Source: Enterocloster asparagiformis (lineage in GTDB: Bacteria > Bacillota > Clostridia > Lachnospirales > Lachnospiraceae). From it: 64,000 nucleotides of DNA. The DNA is taken from contig JAGZSY010000002.1 in the NCBI GenBank assembly GCA_018380885.1, positions 175,946-239,945 of the forward strand, read 5' to 3'. The notes under the pieces are model-generated. The model saw nothing but the letters and a program-made list of their open reading frames with translations, was not told the DNA's origin and made no database searches. Made by a program: the position numbers and the translations under genes. This document shows positions 52,173 to 61,129 of the stretch, in pieces. The stretch's first letter is position 1, and the number at the start of each line of letters is the position of its first letter.

Positions 52173-53669
52173 TTAAGACTGCCGCTTGCGGCTCTTTCTG
52201 GCATTGGAATACAGGGAAAATCCGATGGAACACAGGGCAAAGATCATCAGCGCGCTGCTGAGCATGGAATTTCCGAAGCAGCGCATATAACTTCCCAGGG
52301 AAATGATCAGCCCTCTCCTCAGATTGGCCTCCATGATCTCGCCCAGCACAAAGCCCAGTACAATGGCGGCGCTGGGAACCTTGAATTTTCTCATCACAAC
52401 GCCCAGCAGACCGCAGGCCAGCGCCACATACATGGAAAACACTTCGCCCGAATAGGCGTAGGTTCCGGTGAACACCAGCGTGACGACCATAGCGATCAAG
52501 ATCGGTTTGGAGAGTGTGGTGATCCGAATCGCGCACTTGATACAGACAAAGCCCACGAAAAACATAAGGAAATTCGCCACAAACAGCGAGAGGAAAATGC
52601 CGTAGGGCACCTCCGGATTGGTGGTAAACAGCGTGGGGCCGCAATTCACATTGTGGATTGCAAAGGCCGCCAGCATAATGGCCGTGGAATTGGAACCTGG
52701 GATTCCCAGGGCCAGCAGCGGAACCATCGCTCCGCCGGTCACCGCATTGTTCGCGCTCTCCGGCGCTATGACGCCCAGGGGATTGCCCTCCCCAAAGCCG
52801 TCTGTTTTGGACAGCTGCTTTACCTCGTTGTAGGCCAAAAAGGACGCCGCCGTAGCTCCCGCGCCAGGCATCACTCCGACCACCACGCCCAGCGTCGAGC
52901 TGAAGAGCATCCACGGAAACAGGGGCTTAATCTCCTTCCATTTTGGGAAGCTCAAGTCTGGCTTCTCGTCCTTTAGCACCAGGTCCTGACCGGAACGGTA
53001 AATCTGGGCCTGCTCGAACATCTCCGTAACCGCGTACAGCCCCATCATCAGCGCCACCATGGAAATGCCGTTGCTCAGGTTCAAAAGCCCCATCGTGTAC
53101 CGCTTTACCCCTGTAAAGCTGTCAAAGCCGATGGTGGACAGCAGCACCCCGATCATGCCGGCCAGAATCCCTTTAAATACATTTTTCTCTCCCAGGGAGC
53201 AGACCATAGACAGTCCCAGAAACGCCAGGGCAAAATACTCCGCCGGCCCAAAGGCCAGCGCCACCTTTGACAGGGGCACCGCCAGGAACAGTAAAAACAC
53301 CGCCCCGAATATTCCGCCGAAGCAGGAGGCGATCAGGGAGGAATACAGCCCAAGGCCCGGACGGCCCTTTTTGTTCAATGCATACCCGTCAATCACCGTG
53401 CAGGCGGCCGCATTGGTTCCCGGCGTGCCGATCAAAATCGCGGGGATCGAACCTCCGTACTCGCCGCCGCAGTACACGCCGGCTAGCATCATCAGGGCCA
53501 CCGTGTGGTCCATGGTGTAGGTAAACGGCAGCAGCAGCGCCATAGCTATGGTGGCGTTGATCCCGGGAATCATGCCTCCGATCGTCCCCCAGGCCACTCC
53601 AAACAGGATAACGGCAATGGATTGCAAATGAAATACCTGTTGCAGACCCATTAAAATATGATTCAGCAC
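52173..53669 (-). CDS. tctA: Tripartite tricarboxylate transporter TctA subunit
   Basis: 498 aa, 10-12 helices; GTIGGMIPGINATIAMALLLPF and IGTPGTNAAACTVIDGYALN are TctA signatures. GTG start with AGGAGGGGAGATT before it, the same 16 bases as at tctB. Large membrane channel of the TTT system, driven by an ion gradient. Confidence 0.94.
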   Translation of the reverse strand: MLNHILMGLQQVFHLQSIAVILFGVAWGTIGGMIPGINATIAMALLLPFTYTMDHTVALMMLAGVYCGGEYGGSIPAILIGTPGTNAAACTVIDGYALNKKGRPGLGLYSSLIASCFGGIFGAVFLLFLAVPLSKVALAFGPAEYFALAFLGLSMVCSLGEKNVFKGILAGMIGVLLSTIGFDSFTGVKRYTMGLLNLSNGISMVALMMGLYAVTEMFEQAQIYRSGQDLVLKDEKPDLSFPKWKEIKPLFPWMLFSSTLGVVVGVMPGAGATAASFLAYNEVKQLSKTDGFGEGNPLGVIAPESANNAVTGGAMVPLLALGIPGSNSTAIMLAAFAIHNVNCGPTLFTTNPEVPYGIFLSLFVANFLMFFVGFVCIKCAIRITTLSKPILIAMVVTLVFTGTYAYSGEVFSMYVALACGLLGVVMRKFKVPSAAIVLGFVLGEIMEANLRRGLIISLGSYMRCFGNSMLSSALMIFALCSIGFSLYSNARKSRKRQS

Positions 53670-53682
53670 AATCTCCCCTCCT

Positions 53683-54174
53683 CTACCAGCGCAGCGGCAA
53701 GCCGCCGATCAGTTCCCGCATAAAGCCCAGAGGCAGATTCACCTTAAGAAGGCTGTAAAAAATCAGGAACAGCACAATAGTCCCCAGAACGCTCACCATC
53801 AGGATCACCCTGGGCGTTCTCAATCCCACAATCAAAAGTATGGCGGCCACCAGAAGAGGTGTGGCCAGAAGATAGCCGATGCGCGACAGCAGAAGAATGT
53901 ACAGCAGGCAGCTGGCAGTCATCGCCAGCGTCAGCCGGAGCTCCTTGGCTGTACAGAACGGCGCCGCGGCCCCCTCCTTCTGCTTCATAAACACGCTTCC
54001 AGCTATGAGAATAACCCCCACGATCAGAATCCCGCCGCACAAAATCTTCGGTATGGCGCCGGGCCCCGCCGGATCGGTGGCAAATAAAACCTTCCACTTG
54101 GAAGCGCTCATAAATCCGACAATGCTTACCACAATACACACCAGTCCCAGATAGCGGTCACTGCGTTCAAACAC
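53683..54174 (-). CDS. tctB: Tripartite tricarboxylate transporter TctB subunit
   Basis: 163 aa from GTG 54174 (MFERSDRYLGLVCIVVSIVG), since AGGAGGGGAGATT sits just before it; the frame to 54204 has none. Four hydrophobic helices in the usual pattern of the small TTT subunit. Lies between the binding protein and TctA. Confidence 0.88.
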   Translation of the reverse strand: MFERSDRYLGLVCIVVSIVGFMSASKWKVLFATDPAGPGAIPKILCGGILIVGVILIAGSVFMKQKEGAAAPFCTAKELRLTLAMTASCLLYILLLSRIGYLLATPLLVAAILLIVGLRTPRVILMVSVLGTIVLFLIFYSLLKVNLPLGFMRELIGGLPLRW

Positions 54175-54248
54175 AATCTCCCCTCCTTCTCCGGCCCGCC
54201 GCACCGGGCGGCGGGCTTAAACCGTGTTCTCAGGTTCCCATATACCGT

Positions 54249-55337
54249 TTAGGAGGCATTTGCCAGAGACTGCTTCAAAAGCTCGGTCTGCTCCTTCATC
54301 ATGTTGGTAAACTCATCTCCGGTGCGGAAATCCACAATCAATCCGTTTGCCTCCACATACTCCTTGAAGCTCTCTTCCTCGGTCATGGCCTTCAGCTGGG
54401 CCACGATGGCATCCACAACCGCCTGGTCCATGCCCTTCGGTCCCAGAATACCGCGGATCTTCGTGATCTCGATCTCGGGATGTCCCAGGTCCGCAAGGGT
54501 GGGCACATCCTCAAAGCCCTCCACGTTGATGTCGTTAAAGCAAGCCAGAATCTTGACGTTCCCCGACCTGGCCGCCTCGGAAAGCTCGGCAAATTCTCCG
54601 ATCGCCGCCGTCAGATGTCCGCCCATCAGGGAAGCCGCCGCGTCGCCGCCGCCCTCGAAGGGTACCAAGTTAAAACTCACCTCATAGTTCTTCTGAACCT
54701 CCATGCCTGCCACAAATCCCAGCTCTCCGGCCACACCGCCGGCCCAGCTCTGGGTTCCCGGCGCATCCTTGGCGCCTTGAATCAGCTCCTCAAAGCTGTT
54801 GTAGGGGCTGGTTCCGGGAACCGCAATCACCATGGGATCCACCAGCATCATGGCTACAGGCGTAAAGCTCTCATAATTTACATCCATATCGTTCATCAGC
54901 GGAGCCGTGAGAATCGTAGATGAGATTCCCAGCAGCGTGTATCCGTCCGGAGCCGCGTTTGCCACATAGGTCCACGCCGTGGCGCCGGAACCTCCCGGCA
55001 TATTGTTAATCACCCAGCCCTTGTGGTTGACTTTCCCCTCCGCAGCCAAATTGAGCAGGGACTTGTCAAACGCCCGCAGCATGATATCGCCGCCTGAGCC
55101 TGTGCTGGAGTGGTACACAACCTCCACCGTCTTTGTGGGATAGTCCGTCTGGGCGGCGGCAGCCTCGGTCTGCTTTGCCTCCGTCTGCTCCGTTCCCGGC
55201 TCCGCCGCCTTCGTATCCGCCGCCTGCGTTGCAGCCGTTGTTGCATTTGCCGGCGCTTCCTGTTTTCCGGAACACCCTCCCAAAACCATTGTTCCAACTG
55301 TGATAACCGCTAACACCCATGTCAACATACGTTTCAT
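54249..55337 (-). CDS. tctC: TctC-type periplasmic-binding lipoprotein
   Basis: 361 aa from ATG 55337 (AAAGGGGATT upstream). Lipobox MVLGGCSG, Thr/Ala/Glu-rich linker, then the Bug/TctC domain starting YPTKTVEVVYHSSTGSGGD and containing NNMPGGSGATAWTYVANA. It captures the carboxylate outside the membrane. Ligand not predictable by eye. Confidence 0.93.
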   Translation of the reverse strand: MKRMLTWVLAVITVGTMVLGGCSGKQEAPANATTAATQAADTKAAEPGTEQTEAKQTEAAAAQTDYPTKTVEVVYHSSTGSGGDIMLRAFDKSLLNLAAEGKVNHKGWVINNMPGGSGATAWTYVANAAPDGYTLLGISSTILTAPLMNDMDVNYESFTPVAMMLVDPMVIAVPGTSPYNSFEELIQGAKDAPGTQSWAGGVAGELGFVAGMEVQKNYEVSFNLVPFEGGGDAAASLMGGHLTAAIGEFAELSEAARSGNVKILACFNDINVEGFEDVPTLADLGHPEIEITKIRGILGPKGMDQAVVDAIVAQLKAMTEEESFKEYVEANGLIVDFRTGDEFTNMMKEQTELLKQSLANAS

Positions 55338-55402
55338 AATACAATCCCCTTTCTTTATCGTTTGCGTTACTGTGGACCGCGGCTTCCGTAAACTTGCCTG
55401 TG

Positions 55403-56494
55403 TTACAGTTTCGCCGCCGTCTCCTTCAGTTTCCTGCACACTGCTCCTCCCATTTCCTGGGTGGATGCCGTTCCCCCAAGATCCGGCGTCACCTCCTTCT
55501 GCTCTGCCAGAACGGCCTCCATCGCGTCCTCGATCTCCTTTGCAGCCTGTATACCGGCCTCATCCCCTTTGAGATTTGCCAGCCAGGAGAGCATCATCTG
55601 GCCGGACATAATCATGGCAAAGGGATTTGCTATATTCTTACCCGCAATATCCGGGGCAGAACCGTGAGTCGCCTGGGCCATGCAGTATTTGGGCCCCACG
55701 CAGAGCCCCGGCGCCATTCCCAGGCCGCCGACCAGACCGGCCGCCTCGTCGGAGAGGATATCCCCGAACATATTTGTGGTCACAATCACGTCAAATTTTG
55801 TGGGGTCCATCAGCATTTTCATCGCAAACGTATCCACCACGCATGTATCCAGCTCAATGTCCGGGTATTCCTGCGCCACCTCTCTGCAGGCCTCCAGGAA
55901 CAGGGAACAGCCCAGCTTGTAAACCGTGTTCTTGTGAATGGCCGTGACCTTTTTCTTCCCGTTCCTCTGGCGCGCCAGCTCAAACGCGGTCCTGGCCGCC
56001 ATAGAGGAATTTCTTCTGGTAATCACCCTGAGGGAGAGCGCTAAGTCCTGGGTGGGCATGCACTCGCTGTTTCCTCTGTACATGTTGCGGTCCGGCTGAA
56101 ATCCCTCGTTATTCTCCCGGACAATCACCAAATCCGTGCGGCTGTCAATACATTTGACGCCCGGAAATGCCCTGGCCGGCCGTATATTGCTCACCAGGTC
56201 ATAGTTCCTGCGCAGAATCGGATGGGGATTCACGCAGTTAGGATCCTTGGGATAGGCCATGTGGCCGATGGGTCCCAGAATCCAGCCGTCCAGCTCATAA
56301 AGCGTATCCAGCGTCGATTGCAACAGCGAATTTCCGTATTCCAGGTAGGAGGAGTATCCCACCGGCAGCGGCACCCACTCGATCTCAACCCCCGGATGCC
56401 GTTTTACCGCGGCCTTTATGACCTCAACCGTCACCGGAACAATCTCATGCCCAATATCATCTCCGTTTAGAACGCCAATCCTGTAGCTTGCCAT
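55403..56494 (-). CDS. Isopropylmalate/isocitrate dehydrogenase-family enzyme
   Basis: 363 aa. [20 protein letters not shown]-terminus, Arg triplet region [28 protein letters not shown], and metal/substrate block [21 protein letters not shown]; Tyr/Lys ([12 protein letters not shown]) present. The GPIG motif and a C-terminal [15 protein letters not shown] confirm the family. It oxidises and decarboxylates a 3-hydroxy-acid, probably the product of the LeuCD-like pair. Which acid is unknown (3-alkylmalate, tartrate and homoisocitrate are all possible). Confidence 0.9.
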   Translation of the reverse strand: MASYRIGVLNGDDIGHEIVPVTVEVIKAAVKRHPGVEIEWVPLPVGYSSYLEYGNSLLQSTLDTLYELDGWILGPIGHMAYPKDPNCVNPHPILRRNYDLVSNIRPARAFPGVKCIDSRTDLVIVRENNEGFQPDRNMYRGNSECMPTQDLALSLRVITRRNSSMAARTAFELARQRNGKKKVTAIHKNTVYKLGCSLFLEACREVAQEYPDIELDTCVVDTFAMKMLMDPTKFDVIVTTNMFGDILSDEAAGLVGGLGMAPGLCVGPKYCMAQATHGSAPDIAGKNIANPFAMIMSGQMMLSWLANLKGDEAGIQAAKEIEDAMEAVLAEQKEVTPDLGGTASTQEMGGAVCRKLKETAAKL

Positions 56495-56507
56495 ATTCTT
56501 CTCCCCC

Positions 56508-57137
56508 TCAATGCTTTTTCTCGCAGATCCCCTTGATCAGATCGGCGCAGCGCACCTGATTGAAGATTCCGCAGTAACAGAAATTCGCCAGCTTGACCGA
56601 TCCCTCCTCCGCGGTCATCCTGCCCTTGTCCACCTGATCGATGATGTACTGCACGAACTTTGGCGGAATCATGTGATGGCCGCACATGGTGGTGATGGAC
56701 AGCGTGTCCTCGTCCGGTAAAATCCCCTTATTTCCCCACACCCCCAGGGAATAGTTGGCCGAATGAGGTTTTACCCCCGCCTCACGGCAGCAGGGAATCA
56801 CCTCGTCGATCAGACCGGTAATCACGCAGGACATACCCACGTCCGCAGCCTTGACCTCCTTCAGGAATCCAACCACCTGGTCGCGCCTGGTAAAAACGCC
56901 TCTGATCCTGGATTTATCCGTAAGCTTATCCTTGATCTCCTGGGAATTGAAGCGGGTGATGGGCCCGGTTTTCACATCCCCCCAGTTCTCCGACCCCTGG
57001 CGTTCAGCCGCCTCAATGTAAATCAGCGCCTTGGGCTTAATATTCTGATCGTTGACATTTTTTGTCTGATACATAAACCATACGAAATCGTGTTTCTGGG
57101 ATTCGATGGAACCGCTGCGATGCAATGAATGTGACAT
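56508..57137 (-). CDS. Unknown Cys-rich protein of the carboxylate operon
   Basis: 209 aa, soluble, AGGAGAGGAG before ATG. I do not recognise the family. Visible features: a C-C pair in VIPCCREAGVKPHSANYS, TTMCGHHMIPPKF, and near the end NFCYCGIFNQVRCADLIKGIC, giving seven to eight Cys plus two adjacent His, so an Fe-S or other metal site is plausible. The start of the protein (DFVWFMYQTKN) is hydrophobic but not a clear signal peptide. It lies directly after the ferredoxin-like gene and before the dehydrogenase. Confidence 0.7.
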   Translation of the reverse strand: MSHSLHRSGSIESQKHDFVWFMYQTKNVNDQNIKPKALIYIEAAERQGSENWGDVKTGPITRFNSQEIKDKLTDKSRIRGVFTRRDQVVGFLKEVKAADVGMSCVITGLIDEVIPCCREAGVKPHSANYSLGVWGNKGILPDEDTLSITTMCGHHMIPPKFVQYIIDQVDKGRMTAEEGSVKLANFCYCGIFNQVRCADLIKGICEKKH

Positions 57138-57160
57138 AATCTGTTCTCCTCTCCTTAAAA

Positions 57161-57886
57161 TCAGTCAATTAACGGTTTCCCCAGCCCAACGTTGATTTTT
57201 GCCCTGTGAGGATAGGGAATGTCCAGATCCTTCAGGCAATCCAGCGCCGGATTGTAGCCGTTTTCATCGATTCTCATGATCAGTCCCAGAGAAAACACAG
57301 TCTCAATCTCCCCCGCTACCTTCTTAAGCGCTGTCAGCACCTGGGGCAGGTCCTCCTCCGCGCAGTTTCCCTCCACGATCACGGACAAAAGGCGCTCATT
57401 CAAAACCTCTTCCTCCAGCTTCCCGGTGGTGATGTCCGGCATAAGGGCCGCCAACGGGGTGGTGTCGCGGTCCTCCAGCTTGACTCCTGAGGCTGCGCAG
57501 GCCATGGCGATCTTCTCCACATCGTACATCCTGGCGCCCGCCCCGGGGCGTCCCACGTCGATACAGAGGCCCACTCGCCCTTTCCGCACCCGGCCGCTCA
57601 CATCATTTGTCTTCACCTCTTCCGTCCCGCGCCCGGTCACCCCGGTCACCCCGTGGTTCTCCACCGGATCGCTCATCACATGCATGAACTGCTTATAGAA
57701 TGTATCTAACTCCGTCGGAACGATCGCGTCCTTGGGGCACACCCTCTGCCTCAGGCAAACATAGCAGTCCACGCACTCATCCTCCACCACATAGCACTTG
57801 TTGTCCGCATACTTGATCGCATCCACGGTGCAATATTTCTGACAGGTTCTGCAGCCAACACATTTTTCTTCGAGTATCTTCGCCAT
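57161..57886 (-). CDS. Ferredoxin-like protein with a conserved C-terminal domain of unknown function
   Basis: 241 aa; first gene of the operon, GAGGGAG before ATG. Residues 1-60 form a 2x[4Fe-4S] ferredoxin (CVGCRTCQKYC and CVDCYVC...VCPKDAI; the second motif is unusual, CxxCxxCxxxxC). The remainder carries the block GRGTEEVKTNDVSGR and an a/b region ending HRAKINVGLGKP. Reminiscent of ferredoxin-containing reductases such as 6-hydroxynicotinate reductase, but I cannot confirm this. Probably passes electrons to an operon partner. Confidence 0.75.
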   Translation of the reverse strand: MAKILEEKCVGCRTCQKYCTVDAIKYADNKCYVVEDECVDCYVCLRQRVCPKDAIVPTELDTFYKQFMHVMSDPVENHGVTGVTGRGTEEVKTNDVSGRVRKGRVGLCIDVGRPGAGARMYDVEKIAMACAASGVKLEDRDTTPLAALMPDITTGKLEEEVLNERLLSVIVEGNCAEEDLPQVLTALKKVAGEIETVFSLGLIMRIDENGYNPALDCLKDLDIPYPHRAKINVGLGKPLID

Positions 57887-57954
57887 AGCTCCCTCCTGAA
57901 CCTACAACCAAATTCGTTTTTGTATACTTTGTATATATATTTATCAAAAACGAA

Positions 57955-57983
57955 TTGCCTTTTGTTATAATCAGAAGTATAAT
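57955..57983 (+). promoter_or_regulatory. Promoter of the LysR gene
   Basis: TTGCCT (57955-57960), 17-bp spacer, TATAAT (57978-57983). The 174-bp gap also holds the opposite promoter of the 11-gene operon and repeated TTGTATA/TTTGTATA words (57919-57939) that could be LysR sites. Confidence 0.6.
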
Positions 57984-58060
57984 ATATCTTAAAGTAAAAA
58001 TATAATACAAAATTATCATATTTTGATAACTTTGGCTCATATTCAGAAAGGAGCGCTGTC

Positions 58061-58993
58061 ATGATCGAATGCAAAGATGTGGACTATATATTGGCTATCT
58101 CGAAAAGCAATAACATCAGCCAGGCCGCCCAGGAGCTGTTTATCTCCCAGCCCGCGCTGACCAAATACTTAAAAAATCTGGAACAGCGCCTGGGGGTAAC
58201 GCTCTTTGACCGGAGCAAGAAGAAGCTGACCCCCACCCTGGTAGGGGAGCGCTATATCGCCTACGCCACGGAAATCGCCATGACCAAAGCCAATATGGAG
58301 GAGGAGCTCTCCCGGATGAAGAGCGAGCATCACGAAAACCTGCGCATCGGCTTCTCCTGCACCGGCCTGCGCAGCCTGATCTACCGCGCGGTCCGGCAAA
58401 CCCGCAGCGCGGACCCCTCCCTCAAAATTACACTGCAGGAGCTGACCTCCGGCGAGATCGAGAACAGCCTGATCAACCACCGGCTGGACCTGGGCTTTAT
58501 CACCCTGCCCGCGGCTTCCTCGGAGGTCTGCACGGAGCTCATGATGGAGGAATACGTACTCTTGGGCGTCCCCTCCACCCATCCCCTGGCGGGCACCGGA
58601 ACGGCCACCAAGTCCCTCAAATATCCCTGGATCGACCTCAACCGCTTTAAAAACTCTTCCTTTATTCTGCGCAACACCGGAACGCGTTTTCGCGAAATCA
58701 CGGACCGCCTGTTCGCCCAGTGCAATTATGAGCCGGAAATCGCCACCTCCGCGCGGAACCACTTCTCATGCATGGAATTTTCAGAGGAGTGGAACATGCT
58801 GTTTTTCACCACGGAATCCTTTATCAAGAACCTGAAAAACCCCCATAGCATGCACTTCTTCATCACCGGCTCCCCGCCGGAAAAGGTGCCCGTTGGCATG
58901 GCCTACCGACGCGGGGAGACGCTGTCCATCCCCGCTTACCGGCTGGTGCACACGATGAATCGGCTCATCTCCGAAAATGCCGGGGAATCCTGA
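58061..58993 (+). CDS. LysR-type regulator, divergent from the 11-gene operon
   Basis: 310 aa, AAAGGAGCG before ATG. HTH KSNNISQAAQELFISQPALTKYL and full effector domain. Position opposite the ferredoxin-first operon, sharing its control region, marks it as the operon's activator. Ends 60 bp before the convergent dehydrogenase gene with a bidirectional terminator between. Confidence 0.93.
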   Translation: MIECKDVDYILAISKSNNISQAAQELFISQPALTKYLKNLEQRLGVTLFDRSKKKLTPTLVGERYIAYATEIAMTKANMEEELSRMKSEHHENLRIGFSCTGLRSLIYRAVRQTRSADPSLKITLQELTSGEIENSLINHRLDLGFITLPAASSEVCTELMMEEYVLLGVPSTHPLAGTGTATKSLKYPWIDLNRFKNSSFILRNTGTRFREITDRLFAQCNYEPEIATSARNHFSCMEFSEEWNMLFFTTESFIKNLKNPHSMHFFITGSPPEKVPVGMAYRRGETLSIPAYRLVHTMNRLISENAGES

Positions 58994-59008
58994 TTCGCTG
59001 CATCCAAT

Positions 59009-59050
59009 AAAAGCAAGCCGCCATGAACCGCCAGCTTGCTTTTGTCTTTT
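59009..59050. terminator. Bidirectional terminator between LysR and the dehydrogenase gene
   Basis: AAAAGCAAGC (59009-59018) pairs with GCTTGCTTTT (59034-59043), with T-runs on both sides. Confidence 0.85.
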
Positions 59051-59052
59051 TG

Positions 59053-60039
59053 TTATAAACGCTGCCCCGGAAAGTCTCCGTTGACCACGTTTTGCGGGCG
59101 GCCCTCCAGATACGCACGCAAATTTTTCTCCGCCGTACACAACAGGCGCTGCCTGCTCTCTTTGGGCGCCCACGATATATGTGGCGTGATAATGCAATTT
59201 CGCGCTGTCAGCAGCGGGCTGGCGCGATCCGGCGGCTCCACACACGCCACATCCAGGCCGGCCGCGTATATTTTTCCGCTGTTTAAGCCCTCCGCCAGAT
59301 CCGCCTCCACAATTAGCGGACCGCGGCTGTTATTGAGAATGATCACCCCATCCTTCATTTTAGCAATATTTTCCCGATTGACGATTCCCTTTGTCGAGGG
59401 CAGCAGCGGGCAGTGCAGCGCAATCACATCCGCCGTTCCAAGCAGCTCCTCCAGCTCCACATACCGGCCAATAGCCCGGCCGCTCTCAACCGGCTGCGCA
59501 TCATAGGCGATCACCTGCATCCCCATCGCCGCGGCGATCCGCCCCGTAGCCTGACCGATCCGGCCGAAGCCGATAATCCCCATTGTTTTTCCCCACAGCT
59601 CGATCAGCGGGTAGTCCCAAAAGCACCAGTCCGGGCAGCTCGCCCACCGGCCCTCCTGCACGGCCCGGCTGTGATGGCCGATGTGGTGGCATATCTCCAG
59701 CAGCAGGGCAATGGCGAACTGTCCCACCGCCTCGGTCCCGTAGGAGGGCACGTTGCTCACCACCACTCCCCGTCCGGCCGCCGCCCGGACATCCACCACA
59801 TTGTAGCCCGTTGCCAGAACACCGATGAATCCCAACGATTTACAAGCGTTTATGACGCGCTCCGACAAAGGCGTTTTGTTGGTAAACACAATCTGCGCAT
59901 CCCCGACCCTCCGGATGATTTCCTCCTCATCGTCCACCGGCGTGCGGTCGTAAACCGTCAATTTTCCGCACTGCTTTAGACCTCCCCAGCTCAAATCTCC
60001 CGGGTTTAACGTATATCCGTCCAACACGACGATTTTCAT
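59053..60039 (-). CDS. D-isomer-specific 2-hydroxyacid dehydrogenase
   Basis: 328 aa from ATG 60039, two bases past the aldolase stop; a GTG at 60051 is an alternative. NAD(P)-binding GFGRIGQATGRIAAAMGMQV with Asp at strand end (AYDAQ), catalytic Arg in NNSRGPLIVE, Glu in CVEPPD, His in ITPHISWAP. Interconverts a 2-keto acid and D-2-hydroxy acid (glycerate/hydroxypyruvate-like). Pairs with the aldolase upstream: the aldolase product or substrate may be reduced here. Confidence 0.92.
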   Translation of the reverse strand: MKIVVLDGYTLNPGDLSWGGLKQCGKLTVYDRTPVDDEEEIIRRVGDAQIVFTNKTPLSERVINACKSLGFIGVLATGYNVVDVRAAAGRGVVVSNVPSYGTEAVGQFAIALLLEICHHIGHHSRAVQEGRWASCPDWCFWDYPLIELWGKTMGIIGFGRIGQATGRIAAAMGMQVIAYDAQPVESGRAIGRYVELEELLGTADVIALHCPLLPSTKGIVNRENIAKMKDGVIILNNSRGPLIVEADLAEGLNSGKIYAAGLDVACVEPPDRASPLLTARNCIITPHISWAPKESRQRLLCTAEKNLRAYLEGRPQNVVNGDFPGQRL

Positions 60040-60043
60040 ATGT

Positions 60044-60841
60044 TCAAACACGCTCCAGCCTACCCGTCCTTTCTCTCAGCATCTTCCCGTCGTCCGTCCA
60101 CAGCTCCTGCAGCTTTCTCAGCTGGTCCCCCAGCGAGAAATGCCGCACGCCCAGGCCGATATAATACTCCGCCTCCTCCGGCTTCTGTATTTCACACCGC
60201 GGCGCAATCCCATGGCGCAGCGCTGCGTCGATCATACGCTTTTCCGCCTCGACGCAGGCCGTTTTGCAGTCCCCCTTGTCCTTTCCCAGGCTCATGCAGT
60301 AGTCCGAGGGTCCGAATTGCAGGATATCGATGCCCGGAATCGAACAGATTTCCTCCAAATGCTCCATGGCCTCCGCCTTTTCAATCATAAAACCCAAAAC
60401 AATCTCGTTCAGCCGGTCCCCGTGTTCCATCTGCGTCAGATAGGGCTGGGTTCCGATATACCTCCTGTTGGGGTATCCGAAGCGCCCTTCCCCGCAGCGG
60501 TCCGCCTTCATGATGCGGATGGTCTCCCGTATCTCCTCGGGGGTGTGGTGATCCGCAAAGAGAATCCCCTGGAATCCCGCGCAGACCGCCTTCTGGGCTA
60601 CATATCCCCTGTTCTGGAAATCCACCTTCAGCATGGTTCCCATGTCGTGCAGCTCCGCGGCCCTGGCAATATTCTCCAGATCATACTGTGTAAACGGCGA
60701 ATACTCCGCCACGAACTCCACATAGTCAAAATTTCCTCCCACCCCCACTACCTCCGTATAAAACGGCCAGGCGCTCCACATTCTGGTGGACAGGACCGGT
60801 TTGCTCTGGTTCATCAATGTCCGTATCTTGTTGTATTTCAT
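60044..60841 (-). CDS. HpcH/HpaI-type aldolase 2
   Basis: 265 aa from ATG 60841 (GGGGAGGGGGAG upstream). TIM-barrel features: FDYVEFVAEYSPFTQYDLE, GILFADHHTPEEIR, VLGFMIEKAEAMEHL and IDILQFGPSDYCMSLG. A more distant member than the copy at 47431-48189. Its two-gene operon with a hydroxyacid dehydrogenase likely completes or branches from the 11-gene pathway. Confidence 0.88.
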   Translation of the reverse strand: MKYNKIRTLMNQSKPVLSTRMWSAWPFYTEVVGVGGNFDYVEFVAEYSPFTQYDLENIARAAELHDMGTMLKVDFQNRGYVAQKAVCAGFQGILFADHHTPEEIRETIRIMKADRCGEGRFGYPNRRYIGTQPYLTQMEHGDRLNEIVLGFMIEKAEAMEHLEEICSIPGIDILQFGPSDYCMSLGKDKGDCKTACVEAEKRMIDAALRHGIAPRCEIQKPEEAEYYIGLGVRHFSLGDQLRKLQELWTDDGKMLRERTGRLERV

Positions 60842-60971
60842 AGACTCCCCCTCCCCATTTGCATATATATTACAGTACATTCTAAATATAGTGTAATATT
60901 TCGTCACAGTCAAATAACTATTTCGACTATTTATATAAAGCAAAGTTATTGTCAAATAATTATCACAATCA

Positions 60972-61129
60972 AACAGGGCTGCCGCCCGACGCGAAATCGC
61001 CGGCACAGCAGCCCTGTTCCCTTATGGTATCACTCGATAATCAACGCTTACAGTTTCCCCCCACGTCCCAATCACATAATCCGTAAGCACCTTTGTGCCG
61101 GCGGACTCAGGCACAGTGGTCAGTATCAC
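60972..61129 (-). pseudogene. Remnant of a gene 3' end with its terminator
   Basis: On the minus strand 35 codons ending TGTWGETVSVDYRVIP then TAA at 61022 read like real protein but have no start; the upstream frame (LHIQSVKGDTDHCA) stops soon, as if frameshifted. Directly after the stop a hairpin AACAGGGCTGC...GCAGCCCTGTT (60972-61018) with TTT makes a terminator. Family not recognised. The fragment's coding look and adjacent terminator suggest a decayed gene. Confidence 0.35.

Noticed and set aside
49226..56494. Leucine biosynthesis (leuBCD)
   Set aside because: leuA is absent, and the genes are mixed with a carrier, an aldolase and a PdxA-like gene, so a catabolic role fits better.
57161..57886. 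6-hydroxynicotinate reductase and nicotinate fermentation
   Set aside because: The protein is about half the expected length and no other nicotinate genes are present in the operon; kept only as a resemblance.
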